Positions 12,653 through 23,530 of a DNA stretch of 64,000 bases are shown here, one piece after another. The translations under genes were made by a program, and so were the position numbers. The notes under the pieces are model-generated. The model saw only the letters and a list, made by a program, of their open reading frames with translations, made no database searches and was not told where the DNA came from. Source of the DNA: Orobanche coerulescens (Eukaryota > Streptophyta > Magnoliopsida > Lamiales > Orobanchaceae). Each line of letters starts with the position of its first letter. The stretch's first letter is position 1. The stretch lies in NCBI GenBank assembly GCA_033398695.1, contig CM065802.1, forward strand, positions 134,774,096 to 134,838,095, given 5' to 3'.

Positions 12653-12877
12653 TGTTATGAGATTTCATAACTCACAATATGTATAGTAATGTTAGATGGT
12701 ATATAATAATATCACAAGGTGTATAGTAATAGTAGGGTGAATGACTATGTAATTACAATTTGTGTCATCTGAATTTTCCTATAAATATGGGCTTTGGTTG
12801 ATCAATGAAAAAACACATTAAAATTGATTATTAACTCATCTTCTCTTTCTCACTTACTTATCTATAATTTTATAACA
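12653..12877 (+). repeat. Short Copia 5' LTR (225 bp)
   Basis: Starts TGTTATGAG and ends TTTTATAACA, so the tips are complementary. It contains a TATA box CTATAAATATGG (tataaata at 12780-12787). Directly after it stands CCTTATCGGCACGAG, the leader start seen in short-LTR plant Copia families such as the Ale/Retrofit group. The 3' LTR is not in the window. Confidence 0.65.
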
Positions 12878-13506
12878 CCTTATCGGCACGAGTCTCTACT
12901 TATCGGTGCAATATGACGAGAGTGCTCTACAGTTGCATCTTACGGATGATATTTTCTATCAGAAACCGAATTATTGCAATATGATGGTATATGGCTCGAT
13001 ATCTACACCAAAATGATCCTCTCGTCAAGCTCGTTCTAAACCCATACGAATCATAGCCCGATTCTGACTCTGTCACTGCAATTTTACCGTCGAAGATGTC
13101 AAAAAGCTTCATTTTTGCCGTCCACTTCCATCAGAGTCTCGTCGGAGATCCATCTGTCTGATCTTTACAAATAATACCTTTCTGGAATCACTTTCAATAA
13201 GCTTTCCAACGCCACCTCCCGATCAACGATCAAGTGTCTAGATTTCTCGCAATCATCTTTGAAACGTTACTACACAAATGGTAAGCGAAAATCCAAACTC
13301 TCTTTTCTCACTCTAAAATTAACAGAAAACAACTCTTATTATCTTATGAAAAAAATTCAAAATGGATAAATCTTTATGTGGGTCATTCTGCAAAAAGAAT
13401 CGTGAAAAATATTAAGCATATAATTTTCTACAAATTTCTGAATTTGGTTGCGCAATCTGACGACGAAAACTTAATTTCGTTGTTTTGATTAAAACTGGGA
13501 ACAAAC
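12878..13506 (+). other. Leader/internal start of the short-LTR Copia
   Basis: Noncoding sequence after the short LTR. The words TATCGGCACGAGTCTC and TTATCGGTGCAATATGACGAG recur close together near 12888. No Gag is reached before the solo LTR begins at 13507. The 61-codon minus frame at 12927-13112 looks like chance. Confidence 0.45.
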
Positions 13507-14954
13507 TGTTGGAATATAAAACGCAGCGGAAGCGATTTGGAATAAGATGACTTGATTAGGTTTTAAAAACTAACTAACATAAATAGCGGATCTACTTGTC
13601 AACTAATAATTAAACAGATTAATATACAATTTAAATACACCTATTTACGTAGTACAATTGATCATTCATACCTTTGACGCGAAGTTAGTACTATTCCTTT
13701 GAGTCGATCGAGATCCCCTTCTTGTTCCTAGTTGATCTCCTTGTATTTCTATCTTTAGATCTTCTAGAGTATATCCTGCCTAAGATCCAGATGTTGTGTG
13801 GGCAACAATCTACCGGATCAAAACTTGGACTACAGTATGGGATCGGCGGAATTCCTCCAAGAAATACCTCACGAGTTTTTCTACCTATTTTTCTTGAATA
13901 TTTGTGTATATAGAAAAATATTGTGTAGCTAAATTATGGAATCTGTTGGCCACTAAGTATACAGAATACAACTTGGAAAAGTGTTGGTACAACAAGCTGT
14001 ACATTTTTCAAATAAGAGTGCGTAGCGGAAGTTTGTTTAAGTGAGTTGCTGTAAATACAGCAACTAGGTTTTCTCCTGGTAGCTTGGTGCATATATGGTA
14101 TGCAATGTATACACTTATAAATAATCACAGTAATGAAAACAATAAATGCAGAAGGTAAATAACACAGTATCTAAAGTGGTTCGAGGTAAACCCCTCTACG
14201 TCCACTGGTCCTCCACACAGGATTAAGTTTATTATAATCACTACGTACACAACTATGTGACGTATAATCAAACCTATCCTTGTATCGTTCACACAGATTG
14301 AGACAAACACTGTTGCTTACAACCGTTCTCACAGATTGGTTGAAGGCATCTCTTGACTTGCTTCTTCTCACACAGATTGAAGCTTCGTCCTATTCGTCCC
14401 ACACATGCCAGAATAACTTTATTAGTTCATACAGAACTAGGTTTTAAACAAAGGTAAAATGGTAAAGTAACTCGTTTAGAACAGCAGCTTGAACACGATG
14501 ATCTTGAGCTGCTGATGTGCTGTTCTTGATCACTGAATATATTTGTTCTCTTCAGATATAGATAGATGCTTGAAGAAATATACTTTGCACTTGTAAGCTT
14601 TGTTTTGACGATAATGAATATTCAGTCGTTCGTTTGAACTTGTTCGTCGAGATTGATCAGTATACGTTCGCATATCTTCAGTATGTGATCAGTTGTTTGC
14701 AATGTCTATTGCATGGACTATTTATAACATAGGAATAGATCCGTTATAAATATGTCCGTTGGCTGGGTTGGTGAGTTGAGATCCATTCTGATTGGTTGAT
14801 AGACTTTCAAGAACAAGATCCGTTTTTTGCTCCTTGTCTGAAGATCTTTGTCGGTTGGTATTTAAATACTTTATCCTGTCAGTATTTAAATACTTCTTTC
14901 AAACGGCGTTCTAATTTTAGCGTATAAAGTAGATTCCTTCTCAACGGTCTTCAG

Positions 14955-15451
14955 TAGGGGTGGTATACCGTACCGTACCGAATTTTTTGCCAATACCGTA
15001 TACCGTACTGAAAGTTTCGGCACAACAAAATTCATACCGATACCGTACCGAAAGTTTCGGTATACCGAAATTTCGGTATGGCTTTCGGCCTATATCGATA
15101 CCGTACCGAAATTTCGGTATACCCAATTTTATTTCGGTATCGGTATATACCGAACTTCTCGAAATACCAAATTACCAAAATATCGAAAAAATCTTGATAT
15201 ATCGATATATACCGAAATATCGAACAAATAAAATACCGAAAATATCGATATACCGATATATATATCGAAATATCGATTTTTTTGGTATTTCGGTATATAC
15301 CGAAAGTAAAAAAGTTTCATACCGTTACCGTATCGAAAATTTTCGGTACGGTACCATACCGTATCGAAAATTCGGTATACCAAAATTTTCGGTAATTTTT
15401 CAGTACGGTAAATACGGTATTTCGGCATTTCGGTATATTTTGCCACCCCTA
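14955..15451. mobile_element. hAT-like MITE of nested palindromes, 497 bp
   Basis: Ends TAGGGGTGG and CCACCCCTA are inverted copies. The 8-bp duplication is GTCTTCAG (14947-14954) and GTCTCCAG (15452-15459). The body is built almost wholly of GGTATACCGAAATTTCGG-like words in both strands. The other Sirevirus LTR lacks it at the matching point (26893-26900), which gives a natural empty site. Confidence 0.9.
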
Positions 15452-15681
15452 GTCTCCAGTCCTGTTGGATAAGTGTTTATTATCCTAACACTTTCAGCCT
15501 ATATGTTGTATCCAGCATAATATGTCTTTTTGCTGTTAGCTGTAGGCTTCAACGCTGTAGGCTATCTCTAGGATGTATGGAGGGTGGTGTATGGAGTTCC
15601 CAGACAGTTTCCATACTTGGCGGTATTTCGAATCCTTCGTTATATGATGGCATATATACTTGAGATAGCTTGCTATATGTT

Positions 15682-15779
15682 GACTAGATAACTTGCTGTA
15701 TGTTGGTAGTGTGAAGTCTTGCTGTATGTTGACTAGATAACTTGCTGTATGTTGGTAGTGTGAAGTCTTGTTGTATGTG
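15682..15779. repeat. 49-bp tandem duplication in Sirevirus LTR
   Basis: Two copies of a 49-bp unit starting GACTAGATAACTTGCTG. The second LTR has a matching pair at about 31050-31145. Each unit also contains the word TGCTGTATGTTG twice. Confidence 0.85.
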
Positions 15780-15819
15780 GCAATTATCAAAACAAGGTAC
15801 AAGATTGTTTATCCCAATA

Positions 15820-15835
15820 ATTTCCCCCTTTTTGA
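15820..15835 (-). promoter_or_regulatory. Sirevirus polypurine tract
   Basis: Minus strand AAAAAGGGGGAAAT directly abuts the 3' LTR, the primer for plus-strand DNA synthesis. Confidence 0.85.
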
Positions 15836-16358
15836 TAATGCCAAAAGCTCGTTATTGATGATGCCAAAACCTCTTTATGCTAAGACACTTTCCTTCTTTA
15901 TTGATAACATCTTGATCCGGAGAGGCTGACTTCTTGATCTTCTGTCGAATGTTTTGGTCTTGACTCTTAGTCTAAACCGTATGAACCGCTTTCATGAGCA
16001 AGTTCTAAGCATTAGGTAAAACATCTACAGGGATGTGTATTACAACCTAAACTTATGATTGGCGCGCAGGCACAATCGTACAGTGTAATCTATGTTGCAT
16101 ACAACTTAACCTATGAACTGTTCGCAGACAAGTTCTTACAGCTCAATACTGGACAAGTTTTATACTTGAAGTTTGCAGCAAATGTTAAGTTCGTAATCAA
16201 AACAGAAAAACAGTAAGTAGATTACGAGCTGTAATATTTCATAGAAATTGAATTTTATTGATGTATAATCAGAAAATTACAATTTGCACATAAAGGGAAA
16301 TACAGGGAGTGCTTGTTGTAGTGATAAAAATAGGAATAAGAAAAAGAGAGCCTCCAAG
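15836..16358. other. Noncoding part of Sirevirus between extra ORF and PPT
   Basis: No open frame of note. The sequence belongs to the element's 3' untranslated part. Confidence 0.55.
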
Positions 16359-19300
16359 CTACTTCCTGTAGTGCGCATGCCTCCAACGTATTGAGTCAGG
16401 ATCGTTATCGGTTCCTCTCCACCAGTGCTCTAATGAATCCATTCCTCGATCTAGATAGATCGCTCTTCCTTCAGCAGATTTATCGAAGGCAAGTATCCAA
16501 TCTTCAGGGTGAGTAATCCGATCTCCCTTCCGGTGCTTTGATTTCATGGAGATTTGCAATGGGAGTAGTCCATTTTCTAACATCCTTGCGAATTCCTCTG
16601 CAGCCTCCACCAGTGTCTTGCACTTGTTGAAGATGGCGGACTCCCTCATGAGCTTGACAAAGTACCTCATCAGTTCGTTCTTCCTCCATTACTTCACTTC
16701 ATCAGCTGTAGGCTGACGATTGGTGGGCAGACGAATCTCCAATGGCTTTTGCACACTATTTTTCCAGGGAAAGCTAGGGTCATGGTACTCTGGGCGAGAA
16801 CCAGTTACCCTATAACTTTGTGCAGGCGCGGCCAATCGATTGATTGCAGTAGTGACACTGTCTTCTAAGACAGCATCAGATTCCCTTTCTCTCTCTATCC
16901 TCCAATGCCTAGCAGCCTCTCTGGACTCTTCCCCCTTTTTGGCTTCATCAAGATAGGAGACCTTGGCATCAATGCGTTCCAGGACTTTCATTGTATTGTC
17001 CTGTTTAGTCTCTATGCTTGAGATTTTGGCCACCAGGGAATTGAGCACTATAGACATGTCATTGATCTTTTGGTCATGTCCTGTGAGCCTGGAGCCAGTC
17101 TCCTGTAGGGCGGCGACAGTCTTGTTTTCGCAAATGCGGAGCTTTGCCTATTATTCTTTGAGAATCTGTTCCTGGCGCTTCTGTAGTTGTTATAGAGCTT
17201 ACTTCAGTGCACTCGGCAGAATGCAAAAAGCTTCTTCAACGTTCGTAATTTCTCGCTTCAGGCCAATCATCTCATCGATGGCAGTCTCATGCAGCCAACC
17301 GAGTCGTTTGCCAACATTGTACAGGGCATCCACGGCATCCTGTAGAAACACTATATGGTGACTGATTGCGTGCAATCGCTCTATCTTTGCTTCTGTACGC
17401 AGAGAGTTGGGGCGCGCTAGTTTGCCTTCTTCAGATCCATTGAGTTGTCGCACGACCACATGAGTACGTGGCCATTGTGGTCTATCCTTGGGTAGAAAAC
17501 CGTCATCGGATTCCACAGATGGAGGTGATGCAGGGGCATCAGGTGCGGGAATGGCTGTTGGTTGTTCAGCCTGTTCAGTCTCGGCGACAGGGCAGATAGA
17601 TTTCACCTGTTCTGGTAGTGCTTTTGTAGACATAGGTACAGGAAGGACTGATTCCGCTGTCTCTCAGCATCCGCCTGCTCCGGCAGAGGGACTGATTCCT
17701 CATGCATGATGGCGCGGGCTTCTTCTTCTTGTTCGGCGATAGGGTCGGGTGCCTGTTCAGAAACTGTCTCTTCAGAGACAGGAGGGACTGATTCCTACTG
17801 GTCTTGGGCAGCTTTCTATTGATGGGAAGGGGACTACAGTTGGTTTGAGGTCCCCTGACCCTGTTGGTTCTGCATCTAAGAGAGTTCTTGTTCTCTTCCT
17901 CGTGACTCATTCTCAGACCTGCCTGAAAGGCATCATCGTCATCTGAATCGTGGTTGGATTTAGGACTGTAGGGAACAGTATCTTCGTACTTAGATTTTCC
18001 TTTGAATCAGGCTTGCTCTTTTACCAGAAAGTAGCTCTAGATCAGTTCTTGGCAAAAGCTGTTGTCCCATTGAATAAGGACTTCAATATTCTAGGAATCG
18101 GTCACCTCCAGAACAAATTTTTCTTCTTCTCTCCATTCCTCCCAATTGTACAGAATGTCATAAGGTACGACCCTGCATGACTTCCATTGGACAAACCTTT
18201 CAAATGCCTGCTCAATTTGCACTTGAAATAGGGTTTCCTTAATGATAGCAGAGGGGGAGGGGCTCTGTACAGTATGTGGGTCTACTGTAGGAATGAGATT
18301 TGCGACAGGTGTGGGAGCCTGATTTGGAGATGGATCCCGAACAAGGGTTGGTACCCTGATGGGAGAGGGATCCTTTAAGGGTCTGGAATCCTTATAGGAT
18401 ATGTGGCTTTGGGCTCCGAAGGGACAGCCGACTCGCCAGAGCCTTCTAAGTGGGCAAATAGCTATTTATCCGTCGTTGCCGCCAAAGGTCTGGGATCTAC
18501 TATATGAATAGTAGTAGCTATTTCTTCCACATGGGTTGCGCCCTGTGGGTGCTGTACATCGGGTAGCACCGTAGCTTTGGCTTTGGAAGCCTTCTTCTGC
18601 TTCTTCTTCGATTTCTCAACAACAAGAGGAGATTTGCTGTGAGAAGCACTTCTTTTCCTTTTCTTGTCCTGGCTAGCAGCCCTGTCAGTGACATACCTTG
18701 GATTGTCGGATATGGGCATGGTGGTGACATGGGGTCTGGTAGCGATCAATCCATCTTTGTTGAAGACTATGGGATTGCTCCCACCGATGAATTTTTTGGG
18801 GCCGAATTTTTTGACGTCACGAGATTGCTGTATGCCACAGCGAGTGAGAATGTGTTTGAGGATAAGCCCAAATGATTTCTTCTGGGTGCTGGGCTTGGCA
18901 GCCTCTTCTTGTAGGTGCTTGAGAACAATCTGGCACCAATTGACGCGTTCGCCTGACATGATGGCGACCATTATTCTAAAGCGCAGATTAGTGCACATCT
19001 CGAATGCACCAGTTCTGTTCTCAATGACACGACAACAGAAATCATGCAAGTACATGTAGGGCAAGCAAAATCTTCTTTTATGACAAGATGGATGGACATT
19101 CTTATCCGAACCATCACCTGTAAATAATCCCCAATAGGCGATTAGCAATTCTTCCGACCCGAAGGTCTCCAGCTCTTCCATTTTCAGGCCATCGGATGAC
19201 AGCCTGTAAAGATATTGCAGAAGCTCTTGGCCAACGCAGATATGAGCTCCGTGGACAGTAGCAGAAATGTCGGAAACGCCTCCTCCTCTTTTCAGAGAAA

Positions 19301-19542
19301 GAAACTTGATGGAGGCGTCAAGGTAGAACTCCTCCACAATGCTTTCATCATAAGCTTCAGCGTGTTGACTACCAAGGCAGTAGAGGCCTTGTTGTTTGAT
19401 CCTGGAGACAACACGTTCCATGTCGTCAAGGTCCTCGATCTCAGCTTGGATCCTTTCCATGACAACAGATCAAACGAAGAGATGTCCATCAATGATGTTG
19501 TCCCTTTTCTTCATTATATGAGAGGAAGTCTGAGAAGATGCC
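16359..19542 (-). pseudogene. Sirevirus extra ORF in envelope position (ORF3)
   Basis: A long minus-strand reading region downstream of pol, in the place of the envelope-like gene of Sireviruses. It starts MASSQTSSHI at 19542; a TGA follows at about 19469, and a 332-codon stretch (19460-18462) then stays open. That part has QYLYRLSSDGLKMEELE, LRFRIMVAIMSGERVNW and KHILTRCGI, which resemble the putative plant transposon protein domain. A lysine-rich KKRKRSASHSKS segment follows. Further pieces continue in other frames: acidic/proline-rich 17633-17199, coiled-coil-like 17057-16689, and 16670-16359 ending HAHYRK. I saw no clear signal peptide or membrane anchor, so an envelope function is not shown. 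Confidence 0.8.
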
Positions 19543-20302
19543 ATTGTTTGCAAAAAAAATGAAGTAACAAAATATGCAGTGATTTGCAGAAAATTATGTA
19601 GGTTGTATGCTCGAAAACTCTTTTAATTGCAGAAAGCGTAAAGAGTCAATGGTAGCAGGATACAGTCCTTTTATAGTGGGCAGGGAAGATTAGGTTTTAC
19701 AAACAGTGAATGGTGAGATTTAAGGGATGGGAACCATCTTTTAAATGAACGAACAGGATGAATCGAGCGTAACTAGTACATCCTATCCATCCAATTTTGA
19801 AATAATGACCGGCCCCACTTCTAACGTTTCGACTTCCCTTATTGCCCGAAATGGCAGTTTGAAATAATTCATTAATTGAAAAATCGCGGCGTTTGAACTA
19901 ATACAGTCCAGGTGTCGTGTAAAGCATTAAATGCAAAGACGTGTGAATTTTAAAACAGGGCACGTGGACTTATAACTGTTTTAAAATGAATACTATTATA
20001 ATATTAATATAATATTAATTGACGTCCCATAGTATGTACCGTATCCGCAAAAAATAGAGCGTTCCCCCTTAAAAGGTACATACGGGATTCAATTCTTACA
20101 GCAATTTTTGGATTAATACTGTATTCATGGGTCATACTGCATTCCCCCTTAATTAATGCACATGTCAGCTATAGGAAGATTTTATGTCTTCTTAGTCCTA
20201 CTGATCTTTGTCAGTATGCGAGTGTACAGTTAATTAACGGTGGATACTGTATTCCTGAGTCTTACAGCATTCCCCCTCAATTGATGAGTAAAAGCATAAA
20301 AC
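19543..20302 (-). promoter_or_regulatory. Intergenic region with repeated PPT-like tracts
   Basis: Between the end of pol and the extra ORF, the minus strand carries purine tracts AAGGGGGAA near 20071 and 20142 and GAGGGGGAA near 20271, nearly identical to the true PPT at 15820. Repeated PPT-like motifs in noncoding DNA downstream of pol are a known Sirevirus trait. Confidence 0.75.
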
Positions 20303-22569
20303 TTACAGGGAGTCGAGCTGTAGCTTTCCCAATTCTTGTCGAAGCATATATAATCTGGCTGTGCTGAGAGGCTTGGTAAAGATGTCGGCTAACTAAATAT
20401 CTGTATGAACTTTCTCGAGCCGAACATCCTTCTTCTCAACATTATTCTGAATGAAGTGATGCTTCATATGAATATGCTTAGTACGCGAGTGCAAAATAGG
20501 GTTGTGCGTTATTGCAATTGCACTCTTGCTATCGCACATAATTGGTGTTTCCTTAGCAATGATTCCATAGTCTGACAGCTGTTGTTGCATCCAAATGATC
20601 TGCATACAACAACTACCAGCAGCATAGTATTCTGATTCAGCTGTGGAAAGCGAGTTTGCCAATTGTTTCTTGCTGAACTAGGACACAAGTCTAGGTCCAA
20701 GAAAGTGACAAGTACCGCTTGTACTCTTCCTATCTAGCTTGAAACCTCCGAGATCCGAGTCGCTGTAGCCAACTAAATTGAATCCGCCTTCTTTAGGATA
20801 CCACAGTCCTGCATCGATCGTTTCTTTAACATACCTAAGGATTCATTTAGCTGTTGTGAAGTGTGATTCTCTAGGTGCTACTTGATACCGAGTACACACT
20901 CATATAGCAAACTGGATATCGGGCCTGCTAGCTGTTAGGTACAGGAGTGAGCCTATTAGCTTCATATAGAGTGATTGATCAACCGACTTTCCAGCTTCAT
21001 CAACACTAATTTGCGCTGAAGTGCTCATGGGGATTGATGAAGATTTGGAGTTATTCATTCCAAACTTGTTGAGTAGCTCCTTGCTGTACTTCTCTTGGTT
21101 AATGAAGATTCCTGTAGGTAATTGTTTTACCTGCAATCCTAGGAAATAACTAAGTTCCCCCATCATACTCATTTCAAATTTACTTTGCATGATATGAGAG
21201 AACCTTTGACACAAAGCAAGGTTAGTGGAACCAAATATAATATCATCTACGTATATTTGAACCATCAGGAGGTTATCACCTTCCTGTATCTTAAATAAGG
21301 TCTTGTCCACAGCACCTTTCTCGAATCCATTATTGGTAAGGTACAGGGATAGGGTCTCATACCACGCCCTAGGTGCTTGCTTAAGTCCATACAGTGCTTT
21401 TCGTAGCCTGTATACTAGGTCTCCGCCTTCTGTGTTGACAAACCCTGGTGGTTGTTCAACATAGACTTCTTCGGCGAGATCTCCATTCAGGAATGCGCTC
21501 TTGACGTCCATTTGATATACAATAAAGATTTTATGGGCGAAAAAGGCTAGAAATATCCTAATGGCTTCTAGTCTGGCTACAGGGGCAAAAGTTTCATCGT
21601 AGTATATGCCTTCTTTCTCTCTGTAGCCTTGTGCGACTAGACGGGATTTGTTACTGATACCAAGTCCATTCTCATCCTTCTTGTTTCTAAATACCCATTT
21701 AGTTACAATCACAGCTTGATACTCAGGTCTGGGTACTAGATACCATACGTTGTTTCTTTCGAAACCATTAAGCTCTTCTTCCATAGATGTGACCCAGTGA
21801 GAATTGGCTAGAGCTTCTTTGGTAGAGATAGGTTCGGATTGAGCTAAGAATACAACAATAGTGCACACATTAAGTCTGATAAGTTCAACTTGAGATTTCC
21901 ATACAGGAAGTGGATATTTCTCATATTCGGGTTCTTCTTATGCACACAGTATATTCCTTCTCTACTCTGTATTCTCCTACGGGTAGATACTCAAGCATCA
22001 ATGTTTCCTATGATCAACTCCTATGGGTGATCTCTCAACCATCTTCTGTCAGGTTCTAGTTCGGCATTCTGTACTGTATCTTGAGTTGCTATAGTTTTAG
22101 CTTCAGTTTATACAGCATCAACTTCAACTACCTCTGTTCTTACAGCTGCGGGGTTGATTACTAAGTCAACGACAGGCTCTATTGGAGTTGGAGGGTCATT
22201 AATGGAGAGTTGTTGGATATTCTGAGTAAGATCTTCTACTCCTATAGGGTCATGGTGAGGTTCGTTGAACACAATATGTACCGATTCCTCGACTATCAGC
22301 TTCCGTTTGTTAAAGATCCTGAAAGCTTTGCTGACAGAGGAATATCCTACAAATATCCCTTCATCCGAATTTTCATCGAATGTTCTAAGTTGATCCTTCC
22401 TGTTGTTCAAAACATAACACCTGCATCCGAATATGTGAAAGTATGAAACTAATGAAGTTTTGTTGTTCCATACCTCATATGCTGTTTTGTTGTGGTGTTT
22501 GTTGATGATACATCGGTTTTGTGTATAGCACACTGTATTTGTTGACCCCAGAAACGCTGCGGCAATCAT
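20303..22569 (-). pseudogene. Sirevirus integrase end, reverse transcriptase and RNase H
   Basis: 22569-22108 is the integrase C-terminal region (KTAYEVWNNK, FHIFGCRCYVLNNR). 21868-20900 is an open 322-codon RT with [49 protein letters not shown] and the catalytic YVDD at about 21244. RNase H follows: STAESEYYAAGSC, CDSKSAI and SRTKHIHMKHH, to the terminal ADIFTKPLS and stop at 20303. A TAG interrupts just before ADIFT (about 20395), and other stops occur near 20898 and 20680. RT copies the element RNA into DNA and RNase H removes the RNA template. Confidence 0.93.
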
Positions 22570-23530
22570 GGTCTTGTTGCTTCCTTGAGCGTCCTGTTCT
22601 TTCGCTCGGCAACACCGTTTTGTTGAGGTGTGCGGGCAGCTGAGTATTCGTGCTGTATCCCATTATCCGACAGTATTGCTCTATGAAGCGGTTAGTGAAC
22701 TAGGTACCTCTATCCGAACGAATATACACAATACTCAACCCTTTCTCATTTTGAAGCTTTCTCAGGTGCTCGGGCAGCTTTGATGTGGTTTCCTTCTTCT
22801 TGCTCAAGAAGATTGTCCAAGCGTACCTGGAATAATCATCAATAATAACGAGACAGTATTTCTTACCTCCCAAACTTACCGGGTCTATAGGACCGTAGAG
22901 ATCCATATGTAGCATTTCCAGAACTCTGTGAGTGGACAGGTAGGATTTTCTTTTCAGGGTGGTCTTGATTTGTTTGCCTTTCTAACAGGGTCCGTAGACG
23001 CTGTCTTTTTGGAATGACACATCGGGCAAACCTATAGCCATTCCCTGTCTAGCGAGCTTGTTGATCGTCTTGAAGTTGACGTGAGACATCCTCTTGTGCC
23101 ATAGCCAGCTTAGATCTGCAGTGCCTTTGGCAACAAAACAAGGAATTGTGGAGCTCGTAGGCATCCAGTCAGGAATAGACATATTATCTGATCTGCTTCC
23201 TGTGAGCACAACTTCTTTTGTTAGAATGTTCTTAACTCTACAGTGATCTATATAGAATTTCACCGAGAACTGTTTGTCACAGAACTGGCTAATACTAAGT
23301 AGATTATACTATAAGCCTTCAACATAAGCTACATCGGTGACTTTTAATTTTCCTACAAGCAGGGTTCCCTTCCCTCTTGTTCTTCCTTTTGATTTGTCAC
23401 CAAAGTGCACTTTTGGACCGCGACCTTCTACATAATCTGGCAGCTTGCTTCTATCTCCTGTCATGTGCCGAGAACATCCGCTGTGGAAGTACCATATGTC
23501 CTTCTATTTGATGTCCTATAAGCAAAGAAA
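22570..23530 (-). pseudogene. Sirevirus protease and integrase N-terminal/core
   Basis: The protease active-site segment reads YFHSGCSRHMTG near 23485, so the catalytic Asp of DSG is His. The GAG-pre-integrase zinc region follows at 23263-22982 (LWHKRMSHVNFKTI). The integrase catalytic core is at 22915-22700 (HMDLYGPIDP, IIDDYSRYAW, YIRSDRGT). Stops at 22981 and 22699 and a frameshift near 22570 break it. Confidence 0.9.

Larger units (their letters stand above)
13944..15819 (-). repeat. Sirevirus 3' LTR
   Basis: On the plus strand it starts TGTTGGCCAC and ends CCCAATA (CCCAACA in the other LTR). Without the MITE at 14955-15451 it is about 1.37 kb. TATAAATA lies on the minus strand (14719-14726). 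The 12-bp palindrome GTATTTAAATAC occurs twice upstream of it (14858-14869, 14882-14893). Confidence 0.9.

Noticed and set aside
14960..15472. 170-codon tyrosine/isoleucine-rich frame
   Set aside because: Translation of palindromic MITE repeats; both strands are open and low in complexity.
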